From positions 393,421 to 457,420 of the forward strand of contig NZ_JADMLH010000001.1 in assembly GCF_016464385.1 (NCBI RefSeq): a stretch of DNA of 64,000 bases, written 5' to 3'. The translations under genes were made by a program, and so were the position numbers. The number at the start of each line of letters is the position of its first letter. The first letter of the stretch is position 1. Of the stretch, positions 1-8,499 are shown in pieces. The notes below the pieces were generated by a model, which made no database searches, was not told the DNA's origin, and saw only the letters and a program-made list of their open reading frames with translations. The stretch comes from Nucisporomicrobium flavum (GTDB lineage Bacteria > Actinomycetota > Actinomycetes > Mycobacteriales > Micromonosporaceae).

Positions 1-1036
1 GCTGACCGAGCCAGCCCCAGTTCGTGCCGCCGAAGCCCATGTAGTAGCTGAACGCCGTCGCCCCGCTCGCGATCAGGTTGTTCTTCTGGAAGAACTTCAT
101 GTACGCGGGCCCGGTCAGCTCACGGCACCTGTCGTAGCCGGCGTTGTTCACGTCGATCGCGCCGGCCTGGTACTCGGCGGCGAAGCCGGGCGCGTCGGCC
201 CGGATCCGTTCGGTGACACCCTCGCCCCACGGCCCCCAGACCGAGTCCGCGTTCTGGCACTCGAACGACTGCGGGTAGTCGTCGACGCCCGGAATCTGCA
301 CCGCGCCGGGGCCGGAACCCCAGGTGGAGGCCCAGGAGGCCGCGTCGCAGCACACGTTCGTGGTGATCGGCACGGTGATGCCGTCGGCGCGGGCCCGGTC
401 CTGCAGGTCCTGCATGTACTGCGCGTCGGTGTTCGCCTGGTACTCGTTCTCCACGTTGTAGAGCAGCACCCGCCCACCCCGGGTCACCTGGTGCCGCGCG
501 ATGATCGGGTTGATCCGGTCGAGCCACTCCCGGTACGCGTCGGTGTACCCGGCGTCGCTGCTGCGCGCCCGGCCCGGCACCCGCTTGAGCCAGGCCGGGA
601 AGCCGCCGCCGGTGGTCTCCGCGTTGATGTACGGCCCCGGCCGGGCCACCACGTACAGGCCGAGCTCCTCGGTGAGGCGCAGGAGGCGGTCCACGTCGCG
701 GACGCCGGTGAAGTCGTACACGCCTTGCTTCGGCGAGTGGTACGCCCAATTGAAGTAGAGCGAGACCGCGTTGAAGCCGGCCGCCTTGTACTTCTCCAGG
801 ACGTCCCGCCACAGGTCCGGGCTGGGCAGCCGGAAGTAGTGGAACTCCGCACCGCGCAGCAGCACCCGCTCCCCGTCGACCATGATCGAGTACTTGTCGT
901 AGGTGACCCCCGGTCCAACCACCCCACCGCCACCCACGAACGGACTGAAGGCTCGGGGCTCAGCGGCCTGAGCGGGCACGCTGAGCCCGGTCACCGCGAG
1001 CGCCGCCAGCAGCAGCGCCGCGAGCAGTCGTCGCAT
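1..1036 (-). CDS. Secreted GH35 beta-galactosidase (C-terminus outside window)
   Basis: Beta-galactosidase of glycoside hydrolase family 35, expected to remove terminal beta-galactose from extracellular glycans. The first 345 residues are visible. A signal peptide (MRRLLAALLLAALAVTG, cleavage near AQA-AEP, about residue 24) is followed by the TIM barrel: FHYFRLP, GFNAVSLYFNW, ARPGPYINAE and the acid/base region NVENEYQAN near residue 198. The nucleophile region lies beyond the window. It starts with ATG one base after the stop of the upstream GH3 gene, so the two are probably one transcript. The family is clear; substrate specificity is inferred. Confidence 0.9.
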   Translation of the reverse strand, partial: MRRLLAALLLAALAVTGLSVPAQAAEPRAFSPFVGGGGVVGPGVTYDKYSIMVDGERVLLRGAEFHYFRLPSPDLWRDVLEKYKAAGFNAVSLYFNWAYHSPKQGVYDFTGVRDVDRLLRLTEELGLYVVARPGPYINAETTGGGFPAWLKRVPGRARSSDAGYTDAYREWLDRINPIIARHQVTRGGRVLLYNVENEYQANTDAQYMQDLQDRARADGITVPITTNVCCDAASWASTWGSGPGAVQIPGVDDYPQSFECQNADSVWGPWGEGVTERIRADAPGFAAEYQAGAIDVNNAGYDRCRELTGPAYMKFFQKNNLIASGATAFSYYMGFGGTNWGWLGQ

Positions 1037-1037
1037 G

Positions 1038-3980
1038 TCAGCGGATCCGGAACTCGGAGATCCGCACGCCCTCGCCGACGACGAGGTAGACGTCGGTCCT
1101 CCCGGCGATCCGTGGCAGCGCCGCCGTTGTGCTCGTGTAGCTGTAGCGGCTGCCGGTGCTCGGGACCTGCGCGGTGCCGAGCAGCCGCCCGGTGGGCGAG
1201 CCCTGCCGGACCTCGATCGTCGCGGCACCCGCGGACTCCTTGGCGACCCGCGCGGTGAAGGTGCGGCCGATGCGCGCGTCCTCGTAGGAGGTCCATTGGC
1301 CGGCCGCGGTCGCGCCGACCGCCGTGCCACGAGCCTTCGACTCGTCGACCAGGCGGACCCCGGCGTAGCCGTCGAACGCCTCCGCCCGGGTGGTGCGGGT
1401 CAGGTCCCGCGCGGGGATCGTCTCGCCGTGCACGCGCAGGGCGCCGCGCAGCCGGATGTCGGCCGAGGACGAGCCCACGAGCACATCGTGGATCGCGCTC
1501 TCCACGACCCACCGGCCCCGGGTCACGTCCCAGTGCGCCAGGTCGGACGTGGGGAAGGCAAGGGTCACCGTACGGGTCTGAGCCGGCGCGAGGCTGACCC
1601 GCTGGAACGCGCGCAGCTGCTTGACCGGCGTCTTGTCGCGCGAGGTGCGCTGATGGGTGTACAGCTGCACGACCTCGTCACCGGCGCGGCGGCCCGTGTT
1701 GGTGACGTCCACGGTGACCGTCGAGCCGTGCACGCGCAGGTTGGCGTACCGGAAAGACGTGTACGACAGGCCGTGTCCGAACGCGTACAGCGGCTTCTCC
1801 CGGGTGTACAGGTAGGTCTGGTCCGTCGAGATGATGTCGTACTGGTTGAGGTCCGCCGGCAGCTGGTCGTCGGAGCGGTACCAGGTCTGGGTCAGGCGCC
1901 CGGCGGGGTTCGCGGAGCCGAACAGCACGTCCGCGACCGCGTGACCGGTCTCGGCGCCGGCGTGGGTGGTCCAGACGATCGCCGGGACGTGCTCCTGCTC
2001 CCAGGTGATCGTGTCCGGGTAACTGGTCTGCAGGACGACGACCGTGCGCGGATTGGCCTTGAGCACCGCCCGGACGAGCTCGTGCTGGCCCTCGGCGAGC
2101 GCCATCGTGGTGCGGTCGTGGGCCTCACGGCCGTTGATGAACGGCATGCTGCCGACCACGACCACCGCGGCGTCCTTGCCCTTGACCGCGGCGACGGCCT
2201 GGTCGACACCGCTGCTGAGCACCTCCTTGGTGAAGTGCGCGGCGCCCGCGGCGGTGGCCGAGCCGAGCGCGAGCTTGCCGTCCGCGCCGACGGTCACGTA
2301 CGTGTTGGCGCCGAACCAGCTCTCCTGCGTCTCGTAGCCGGCGTAGTGCAGCACGTACGTGCCGTCCGCCTGCTGCTCGAGCTTGAACTGCTGCTGGACG
2401 TACCAGCCGCTGGGCTGGTCGTCGCGGGTGACGAACGGGCCCCAGTTGTAGCCGAGGTACTTGCCCGTGCCGACGTTGCGCAACGTCTGGACGCCCTGAC
2501 CCCAGTCGACCGCGTCGAACTGCGCGTTCTCGCCCGCACTCGCCCCGGTGGCGGTGACCGGCGTGGTGTCGGTGGTGCCGTTCGACGTCACGTAGCGACC
2601 GGTGGCGACGTCCTTGAGCCCGATGCGGTCGGCCGCCTCGCTGGTGGTGACGGCGGCGGAGCGCTCGCGGATGCCGTCGGCGGCGGTGACCCGGTACGGC
2701 AGGTTGGCGCCGTACCAGTCGCTGTAGAGGGTGTCGGCGAGCGGCCCGACGACCGCGACCTTCTTGCCGGTCGGCAGCGGCAGCGCCTGCCGGTCGTTCT
2801 TGAGCAGCACCATCGCCTTCGCCGCGGTCTCCCGGGCCAGCCGCTGGTGCGCGGGCGCGTTGATGACATCCGCGCCGATCTTCGCGTACGGGCCGCCGTC
2901 CGGGTCGAACTCGCCGAGGCGGAAGCGGATGCTCAGCGCGTGCCCGGCCGCCTCGTCGATGTCGCGCTCGGTGAGCAGGCCCTGGGCCAGCGCGGACTTG
3001 ATCGCGTCGACCGTCGGCTGCCCGTTGGCGTTGTCCACCGTGAAGCTGTCGTTCCCGGCCTTGATGACGGCCGCGTTCGCCTCGGGCTGGGTGGCGTAGT
3101 ACTGCTGGGAGCCGGTCAGGTTGTACGGGGCGTACGCGTCGCTGACGTTGAACAGCGGCTTGTCGCTCCACCGCCGCAGCAGCCCGCCCAGGTCCGGGTC
3201 CACGGTGGCGGGACGGCCGTTGACCAGGTTGTACGAGCTCATCACGCCGGTCGCGGCGCCCGCCCGCAGGGCCGGCTTGAACGCGGCGCGGTCGTACTCG
3301 TTGAGCACCCGCTGCGGCACGTTCGAGGAGGTGACGTCGCGCCCTGCCTCGTTGTTGTACGCGAGGTAGTGCTTCAGCGTCGGCGCGGTCTTCAGGTACC
3401 GCGGGTCGTCGCCGGTCAGGCCCCTGCCGTACGCGGTGGAGATCGCGCCGGTGAGCAGCGGATCCTCCGAGTAGCCCTCCTCGTTGCGTCCCCACCGGGG
3501 GTCACGCAGCGGGTTGACCACGGGCGCCCACAGGTTCAGCCCCCACACCCGGTCGTTCTGCGCGTGGTAGCCGCGCGCCTCGTCCCCGACGACCGAGCCG
3601 ACGCGCCGCAGCAGCGCGGGGTCCCAGGTGCTGGCGAGCCCGACGGGCTGCGGGAACGACGTGCCGCTCGCCGTGACCACCGCGCCGTCGTTGTCGGCGT
3701 CGTTGGACCACGCGACGCCGTGCAGCGCCTCGGTGCCGGCCTTGAACAGCTTGATGCCGAGCCGCGGGATCGCCGGCTGGTACTGGTGCAGCAGCGAGAT
3801 CTTCTCGTCGAGCGTGAGCCGGCCGACAAGGTCGTCGACCCGCCGGTCGAGGCTCAGCCGCGGGTTCTGGAACGGGTACTCGGGGGCGGCGAGCGCGGCG
3901 CCGGGCAGGGCGGGCGCGGCGAGCACCGCGAGCGCGAGCGCGGCGGCACCGCGGCGCAGGAAAGCCTTTCGCATGGTCAC
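1038..3980 (-). CDS. Secreted GH3 beta-glucosidase/xylosidase with inserted and C-terminal accessory domains
   Basis: Exo-acting family 3 glycosidase, 980 residues, exported (arginine-rich N-terminus, hydrophobic core, AAPALPGAALA-APE cleavage region). Order: N-terminal barrel with LKHYLAYNNEAGRD and the nucleophile region NVSDAYAPYN (Asp near 279); alpha/beta sandwich starting about residue 385 (KAMVLLKND); an insertion at about 445-590 rich in GRYVTSNG / GKYLGYNWG repeats that looks like a beta-trefoil or fascin-type fold where other GH3 enzymes carry PA14; a fibronectin III-like domain near 740-830; and a CBM6-like beta-sandwich over the last 110 residues. First gene of a likely two-gene unit with the GH35 enzyme, behind a LacI-type palindrome. 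The sugar cleaved cannot be read from sequence. Confidence 0.92.
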   Translation of the reverse strand: MTMRKAFLRRGAAALALAVLAAPALPGAALAAPEYPFQNPRLSLDRRVDDLVGRLTLDEKISLLHQYQPAIPRLGIKLFKAGTEALHGVAWSNDADNDGAVVTASGTSFPQPVGLASTWDPALLRRVGSVVGDEARGYHAQNDRVWGLNLWAPVVNPLRDPRWGRNEEGYSEDPLLTGAISTAYGRGLTGDDPRYLKTAPTLKHYLAYNNEAGRDVTSSNVPQRVLNEYDRAAFKPALRAGAATGVMSSYNLVNGRPATVDPDLGGLLRRWSDKPLFNVSDAYAPYNLTGSQQYYATQPEANAAVIKAGNDSFTVDNANGQPTVDAIKSALAQGLLTERDIDEAAGHALSIRFRLGEFDPDGGPYAKIGADVINAPAHQRLARETAAKAMVLLKNDRQALPLPTGKKVAVVGPLADTLYSDWYGANLPYRVTAADGIRERSAAVTTSEAADRIGLKDVATGRYVTSNGTTDTTPVTATGASAGENAQFDAVDWGQGVQTLRNVGTGKYLGYNWGPFVTRDDQPSGWYVQQQFKLEQQADGTYVLHYAGYETQESWFGANTYVTVGADGKLALGSATAAGAAHFTKEVLSSGVDQAVAAVKGKDAAVVVVGSMPFINGREAHDRTTMALAEGQHELVRAVLKANPRTVVVLQTSYPDTITWEQEHVPAIVWTTHAGAETGHAVADVLFGSANPAGRLTQTWYRSDDQLPADLNQYDIISTDQTYLYTREKPLYAFGHGLSYTSFRYANLRVHGSTVTVDVTNTGRRAGDEVVQLYTHQRTSRDKTPVKQLRAFQRVSLAPAQTRTVTLAFPTSDLAHWDVTRGRWVVESAIHDVLVGSSSADIRLRGALRVHGETIPARDLTRTTRAEAFDGYAGVRLVDESKARGTAVGATAAGQWTSYEDARIGRTFTARVAKESAGAATIEVRQGSPTGRLLGTAQVPSTGSRYSYTSTTAALPRIAGRTDVYLVVGEGVRISEFRIR

Positions 3981-4078
3981 GATCCTTTGCGGAGAACACG
4001 CGGAATCGCCTTTCCGGCGGGTTCTACCGGAAAGGATGCGTCCTGATGAAGCCGCTGCTCAGCAGCGGGGAAGAATCG

Positions 4079-4094
4079 GTCGAAGCGCTTCGAC
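4079..4094. promoter_or_regulatory. Perfect 16-bp palindrome, candidate LacI-family operator
   Basis: GTCGAAGCGCTTCGAC is a perfect inverted repeat with the central CG step and A/T flanks typical of LacI/GalR-family operators. It lies 99 bp upstream of the GH3 start codon, where a sugar-responsive repressor would act. No LacI-type gene is present in the window, so the regulator is encoded elsewhere. Confidence 0.55.
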
Positions 4095-4130
4095 GATGGG
4101 TCAGTCGGTAACGTCGGGGAAATACGGTGG

Positions 4131-4145
4131 ATGGTTGCCAACCAT
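4131..4145. promoter_or_regulatory. Hyphenated palindrome ATGGTTG-C-CAACCAT
   Basis: Seven-base perfect arms around one central base, between the 3' end of the kinase gene (4181) and the GH3 promoter region. It could be a second operator for the glycosidase genes. As a transcription terminator for the kinase it would be short and AT-poor. Function unknown. Confidence 0.35.
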
Positions 4146-4180
4146 AGATGTCGCACGATGCGAAGGCAACGGCCCGCGGC

Positions 4181-5833
4181 TCACCAGTCGAACTCGGCGC
4201 CGCGCGTCGTGCCGCCGGGCAGCAGCGACCGCCCGGTGTAGCGCCAGCTCTCCACCACGACGTACCGGCCGCCGCGCGGCGCCGCGAGATCCACCGGCCC
4301 GCAGGTGTGCTGCACCGCCGAGTCGGTGAACATCAGCCCCTCGCAGGTGTGCGGCCCGGCGACCACCTCTCCCGTCCGGGCATCCTGGACGGTCAGCGTG
4401 ACGTCGGCCTGCACCCCCGGCGTCGCCTCGATGCGGCCCTTCACCCGGACCCTGCCGCCCAGGGCGTGACAGGGCTGGGCGAGCACGGGGTGCCCGACGT
4501 CCCAGGTGAAGGCCTCGCCGCACTCGTACGGCCCGAACCCGGCCTCGACGCCGGCGGAGCCCGTACCGCCCGGCAGCCGGACGCCCGCCGACACCCGCGC
4601 CGCCGCCGTGCTGCCGGACTCCCGCTGCGACGGCGACGGTGCGGCGGCGGTGGCGCCTCCGGTCGGCGAGCCCGGCCGGGGCACCCCGAGCGCCGCCCGG
4701 GACCTGGGCGCCGGGGCGCTTCCCGCGCCGATCACCGGTTCCCGAGGCGCCACCGCCGTGGTGGCGGCGGCCGCGTCCTGGCTGCTCTGCCACGCCCGGT
4801 AGCCGCTGACGCCGGACGCGGTCAGCGCGCCGCCGATGAGCGCCACGAGCGCCGCCCGGCGGCCCCAGGCCCAGCTGGCCGGCCGGTTCGGCGGCCGCCG
4901 CTTCGGCCGGGAGGGACGCGGCGCCGCGGCGGGCGTCGCATGCACCCGCGACACCGGCTCGTCCGCGGGGAACGGCTCGGGGGCGGAGGGCCGGGCGGGC
5001 ATCGCGGGCGCGTCGGCGACGTCGCGGCGGAGCTCGTGCAGCATCCGCTCCAGCTCGCCCGCGGCCGGGCGCCGCGCCGGGTCCTTGTCCAGGCAGGACG
5101 AGATCACCGTCCACACCGGCTCGGGCATGCCGGCCGGGCGCTCCGGCACCTCGTCCAGATGCCCGCGCAGCACGGCGAACGGCTCACCGGTGTACGGCGT
5201 CCGCCCGGTCACCAGCTCGTACAGGACGATGCCGAGGCCGTACACGTCCGCCGCCGGGGTCGCGTCGCCGCCGCTGATCACCTCGGGCGCCATGTAGTAC
5301 GGCGTACCGATGACCGCATGGGGCGTCGTCACGCCCGGCGTGTCCAGGACCCGGGCGATGCCGAAATCGGTCAGCTTCACGTCCGGCCGCTCGTCGTCGC
5401 CGTGCAGCAGGATGTTGTCCGGCTTGACGTCGCGGTGCACCACGCCCAGCGAGTGCGCCTGCCCCAGCGCGGCGCACACCTGCGCGAGCAGCCGGGCCGC
5501 CTCGGCGGGCGCCAGCGTGGCGGCGCCCCGCAGCCGCTGCCGCAGGCTGCCGCCGCCGACGAAGTCCATCGCCAGTCCCAGCGACTCCCCCACGCTGAAC
5601 AGGTCCCGGACGCCCACGATGTGCTCGTGGCGCAGCATCTTCAGGATCGAGCGCTCCTGCACGAACCGGGTGACCAGCTTCGGCTGGCGCAGCAGCCCCT
5701 CGTGCAGCAGCTTCACGGCCACCTGATCGCCGGAGGTGCTCTCCAGGCCGCGCCACACGACGCCGGTGGCGCCCTGCCCGACCGGGCAGATGAGCACGTA
5801 CGAGCTGCCCACGCACCGCCCGCTGAGGTCCAT
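4181..5833 (-). CDS. Membrane Ser/Thr protein kinase with novel extracellular domain
   Basis: Hanks-type receptor kinase, about 550 residues. Kinase domain 1-270: glycine loop GQGATGVVW, VAVKLL lysine, catalytic HRDVKPDN, metal-binding DFG in LTDFGIA, and MAPEVI. A proline-rich linker and one membrane helix (about 326-347, AALVALIGGALTASG) follow, then a Ser/Thr/Ala-rich stalk and a beta-rich extracellular domain with four cysteines (YECGEAF, QPCHALG, HTCEGLM, HTCGPVD) that probably pair. There are no PASTA repeats. An in-frame start at 5965 exists, but ATG 5833 begins directly at the kinase fold. The ligand is unknown. Confidence 0.9.
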   Translation of the reverse strand: MDLSGRCVGSSYVLICPVGQGATGVVWRGLESTSGDQVAVKLLHEGLLRQPKLVTRFVQERSILKMLRHEHIVGVRDLFSVGESLGLAMDFVGGGSLRQRLRGAATLAPAEAARLLAQVCAALGQAHSLGVVHRDVKPDNILLHGDDERPDVKLTDFGIARVLDTPGVTTPHAVIGTPYYMAPEVISGGDATPAADVYGLGIVLYELVTGRTPYTGEPFAVLRGHLDEVPERPAGMPEPVWTVISSCLDKDPARRPAAGELERMLHELRRDVADAPAMPARPSAPEPFPADEPVSRVHATPAAAPRPSRPKRRPPNRPASWAWGRRAALVALIGGALTASGVSGYRAWQSSQDAAAATTAVAPREPVIGAGSAPAPRSRAALGVPRPGSPTGGATAAAPSPSQRESGSTAAARVSAGVRLPGGTGSAGVEAGFGPYECGEAFTWDVGHPVLAQPCHALGGRVRVKGRIEATPGVQADVTLTVQDARTGEVVAGPHTCEGLMFTDSAVQHTCGPVDLAAPRGGRYVVVESWRYTGRSLLPGGTTRGAEFDW

Positions 5834-6099
5834 CGTTGCCAGGTCGCCGTTCAATCCGCCGGTGTGTCCTTCCCGCTTCTCCTCGTCAGGGCGCGGCCGA
5901 TGGTGGCCGTCGATGCGGGTGCCCGGCAATGGGCGTACGCCCGATCTGTCAGGAAGCGTCAGCATCCCGCCCGGGCCGTCACCGTGGGCCCGCCGCCTCG
6001 TTGGGCAGGTCTGCCCTCCCGGGGGCGACTGTGGCGTTCATCGCTTGCCGCCGCGCCGGCGGCGGGCGGTACTACGATCCGAATCAGCACCAACGTTCA
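5834..6099. other. Intergenic region upstream of kinase and riboflavin transporter
   Basis: No convincing gene. It must hold the divergent promoters for the kinase (minus) and for the FMN-riboswitch transcript (plus). A plausible -10 hexamer TACGAT lies at 6073-6078, about 22 bases before the first stem of the riboswitch; I see no convincing -35. Confidence 0.4.
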
Positions 6100-6226
6100 G
6101 CGTGCTCCGGGGTCGGTGAAAGTCCGAACCGGCGGTGACAGTCCGCGACCCGACCGCAGCCGGCGGCCGGTTGACCCGGTGGAATTCCGGGACCGACGGT
6201 GAAAGTCCGGAAGGGAGGCAGCACGC
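6100..6226 (+). promoter_or_regulatory. FMN riboswitch (RFN element)
   Basis: Closing stem P1 is GCGTGCT (6100-6106) with AGCACGC (6220-6226). Between them are the family's invariant blocks: GGTGAAAGTCC, ACCGGCGGTGACAGTCC, GTGGAATTCCGGG, CCGACGGTGAAAGTCCGG and GGGAGG. The element sits 72 bases before the transporter start, whose ribosome site GGAGG is at 6285-6289. It should reduce transporter expression when FMN is plentiful. Confidence 0.97.
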
Positions 6227-6298
6227 GGACGCCCGAACATCCGCGTGCGCGGTCGCTCCCCGGCGTGCACCTTCGCTGACCTGTGGAGGTGGACCCCG

Positions 6299-7015
6299 AT
6301 GCACTGGCTCGACACCCTGCTCACGTCGTTCTACGACGCCAAATGGCAGGTCACGGACAACCAGGCGATCTACTACCGCGAGATCGTGGGCAACGCGTTC
6401 GGCCTCGGCTCGGCGCTGTTCGGCCTGCGGCGCAACGCCTGGGCGTGGCCCGTCGGCATCGTCGGCAACGTGCTGCTGTTCACTGTCTTCCTCGGCCAGG
6501 CGCTCGGCAACGACCAGGGCACCCCGCTCTACGGCCAGGCATCCCGCCAGGTCTTCTTCATCGCCACGAGCGTCTACGGCTGGTGGCGCTGGCGGCAGAA
6601 CCGGCACGCACCGGGCGGCGCCGCGGTCACGCCCCGCTGGGCGACCAGGGCGCAGCGCGCCGTCTTCATCCCGCTCGCGCTGGCCGCGGTGATCCTGTGC
6701 TTCTACGTGTTCCGCGCGGTCGGTGCGGGCTTCCCGGTCCCGTGGTGGTACTACCTCGCGGACTCCTGGATCTTCGTCGGCTCGATCCTGGCCACGTACG
6801 CGATGGCCCGCGGCTGGGTCGACTTCTGGCTCTGCTGGCTCGCGGTGGACCTGATCGGGGTGCCGGAGCTCCTGCACTTCCGCTACTACCCCTCGGCGAT
6901 CCTGTACGCGGTCTACGCCGGGTTCGTGGTGTGGGGCTTCGTGGTGTGGCTGCGCATCTCCCGCCGCGAACAGCCGCAACGCGTCGACTCGCCCACCATG
7001 GAGACGGTGGCCTGA
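6299..7015 (+). CDS. ribM: RibM/PnuC-family riboflavin transporter
   Basis: Integral membrane protein of 238 residues in the PnuC family, with about seven hydrophobic helices and the family's aromatic-rich loops (AWPVGIVGN, QVFFIATSVYGWWRW, WIFVGSILATYAMARGW). PnuC proteins take up nicotinamide riboside, but actinobacterial members behind an FMN riboswitch (RibM) import riboflavin, which the riboswitch here supports strongly. The chosen ATG has GGAGG nine bases upstream; an earlier in-frame start at 6245 would begin inside the leader. No riboflavin biosynthesis genes are adjacent. Confidence 0.92.
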   Translation: MHWLDTLLTSFYDAKWQVTDNQAIYYREIVGNAFGLGSALFGLRRNAWAWPVGIVGNVLLFTVFLGQALGNDQGTPLYGQASRQVFFIATSVYGWWRWRQNRHAPGGAAVTPRWATRAQRAVFIPLALAAVILCFYVFRAVGAGFPVPWWYYLADSWIFVGSILATYAMARGWVDFWLCWLAVDLIGVPELLHFRYYPSAILYAVYAGFVVWGFVVWLRISRREQPQRVDSPTMETVA

Positions 7016-7069
7016 TCCCGTCAGCGCAACGAGGCGGCCGGTGAGCAAGTGCCGGGGGGACTCGTCGTT

Positions 7070-7258
7070 TCAGGACGCCCGTCCCCGGCACTTCTGCACA
7101 TGCTCCGCCACTACCTCGGCAAGCTCGGTGAGCTCGGTTATCCCGCCCGCGTACAACTCCAGGTAGCACTCAGCGCAGCGAATCAGGCTCGCCCGCAGCG
7201 GCCACCGCATCGTGTCCACGCCCACTGGAACCACGATCGGGAGATCTTCCGTCGTCAT
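7070..7258 (-). CDS. Conserved-looking 62-aa small protein
   Basis: Short acidic protein (begins MTTEDLPIVVPVG, with an amphipathic C-terminal half ELYAGGITELTELAEVVAEH and two cysteines). Its ATG overlaps the stop of the 95-aa gene upstream by four bases (ATGA), which supports translation. I do not recognise the family. Last gene of the group read leftward from the DUF5753 regulator. Function unknown. Confidence 0.6.
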   Translation of the reverse strand: MTTEDLPIVVPVGVDTMRWPLRASLIRCAECYLELYAGGITELTELAEVVAEHVQKCRGRAS

Positions 7259-7542
7259 CGCGCCCACCGCCGGCCGTTGCCCGCACGCCACGCGCCTGCC
7301 AGCGTGAGCCGGCCGGCGCGCCCGGCGTTGGCACCCGCTGACCGCTCCCCCAGGTCGTCCGAGGCCCTGGCCGGCCGCTGGACGGCGCACACGCCCACCG
7401 CGCGAGCGGACGCCGGTTCGGCCTCGGGCGGCAATGTGCCGGCGTCCGGACACCGCCAACGCAGACCACACCGACACCGCCGGCCGAACGTCCCGCGCCA
7501 ATCCCGACGATGCACCGGCCCGACCAGGATGGGTCGTGCCAT
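7255..7542 (-). CDS. Small Cys/Arg-rich protein (95 aa)
   Basis: Begins MARPILVGPVHRRDWRGTF and carries RRCRCGLRWRCPD, a CxC...C cluster that could bind zinc. The remainder is low-complexity Ala/Arg-rich and may be poorly structured. ATG 7542 has AGGA upstream; a GTG nine bases earlier is also possible. It overlaps the 62-aa gene by ATGA. Function unknown. Confidence 0.6.
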   Translation of the reverse strand: MARPILVGPVHRRDWRGTFGRRCRCGLRWRCPDAGTLPPEAEPASARAVGVCAVQRPARASDDLGERSAGANAGRAGRLTLAGAWRAGNGRRWAR

Positions 7543-7639
7543 GCGGATCACCGTCCTTCCTCACCTGGGTCACACAGACGAAGTTAGGATTGAGGCGATT
7601 ACCACTCAACGAGTGTGCGCGAAATTGCGGGGCGATTCC

Positions 7640-8494
7640 CTACTCGCTGATCACGCTGATAGCAGCCATAATCCGCGACCGAGCGGCGGCACCGTAGACC
7701 GCAGCGTCGGCAAGTTCGGTGAATACTTGTGCATACATGGCTATTTCGCGGGGCTGCGTGACCGTGAGGTGTCCTGAGACCAACTCGACGGCGACCTGTT
7801 CGTCATCGAACATGTAGAAAGCCTCAACGGGCCAAGCGGCATCACGATCAGGTCGCCAGGGTAGGACGCCCAGGCTGACGTTAGGCAGCGCCGAGACTGA
7901 GATCAGATGTCCGAGCTGGCCGACCATGACGTCAGTTCCGCCGATGCCGGCCAAGAGGGCGGATTCTTCGACCAGGCAGGCGAAGCGACGACGCGAGTCG
8001 AACAGAACCTGCTGCCGCTCCATGCGCGCGGCAACCGCGTCATCGAGGTCATCGGGTACGCCGCGCCGCCGAGCGATGGCCGCGAGAATCGCGGCCGTGT
8101 ACGCCCTCGTCTGGAGCATTCCAGGAAGGATGTTCGGCGTGTAGATGCGGAACTGCCGCGTTCGCTGATACAGCGGAAGGCGCGCCACTTGAGCACGTCG
8201 AAGGCCATTCCGTTCCATACGTCGCCACTCGACCCACATACCCTCCACGGCGCGGAGCGACGCGATGATATCTGCTGTCCGGTCCTCGGCATGACAGTGC
8301 CGACACCATGCGCGAATGTCGTCCTCGGACGGTGCCGCCGATCCATGCTCTATCCGCGACACCTTCGATCCGTGGCGACCCATGAGACGCGCGAGATCGC
8401 GTGCCGTCAGGCCGGCTTCCTGGCGAACATCTCGCAGCCGTCGACCGAGGGCTTCCCGTGCCTCCTGAGCGGCTGACGATGACGATGCGGGCAA
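7640..8494 (-). CDS. XRE-family regulator with DUF5753 domain
   Basis: Helix-turn-helix protein of about 284 residues. The N-terminal HTH (LRDVRQEAGLTARDLARLMGRHGSKVSRIEHG) is followed by the DUF5753 sensor-like domain (IYTPNILPGMLQTRAYTAAIL, RQQVLF, LPNVSLGVLPW, YDDEQ-like FDDEQVAVELV). These XRE/DUF5753 proteins are abundant in actinomycetes, often beside small partner genes. I place the start at a TTG just after the DUF6879 stop; the frame also opens at TTG 8548 inside that gene. It probably regulates its own cluster. Confidence 0.87.
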   Translation of the reverse strand: MPASSSSAAQEAREALGRRLRDVRQEAGLTARDLARLMGRHGSKVSRIEHGSAAPSEDDIRAWCRHCHAEDRTADIIASLRAVEGMWVEWRRMERNGLRRAQVARLPLYQRTRQFRIYTPNILPGMLQTRAYTAAILAAIARRRGVPDDLDDAVAARMERQQVLFDSRRRFACLVEESALLAGIGGTDVMVGQLGHLISVSALPNVSLGVLPWRPDRDAAWPVEAFYMFDDEQVAVELVSGHLTVTQPREIAMYAQVFTELADAAVYGAAARSRIMAAISVISE

Positions 8495-8499
8495 CTCTG

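Noticed and set aside
1035..4046. A 1003-codon plus-strand frame opposite the GH3 gene
   Set aside because: Same reasoning: exact shadow of a real gene with no family features.
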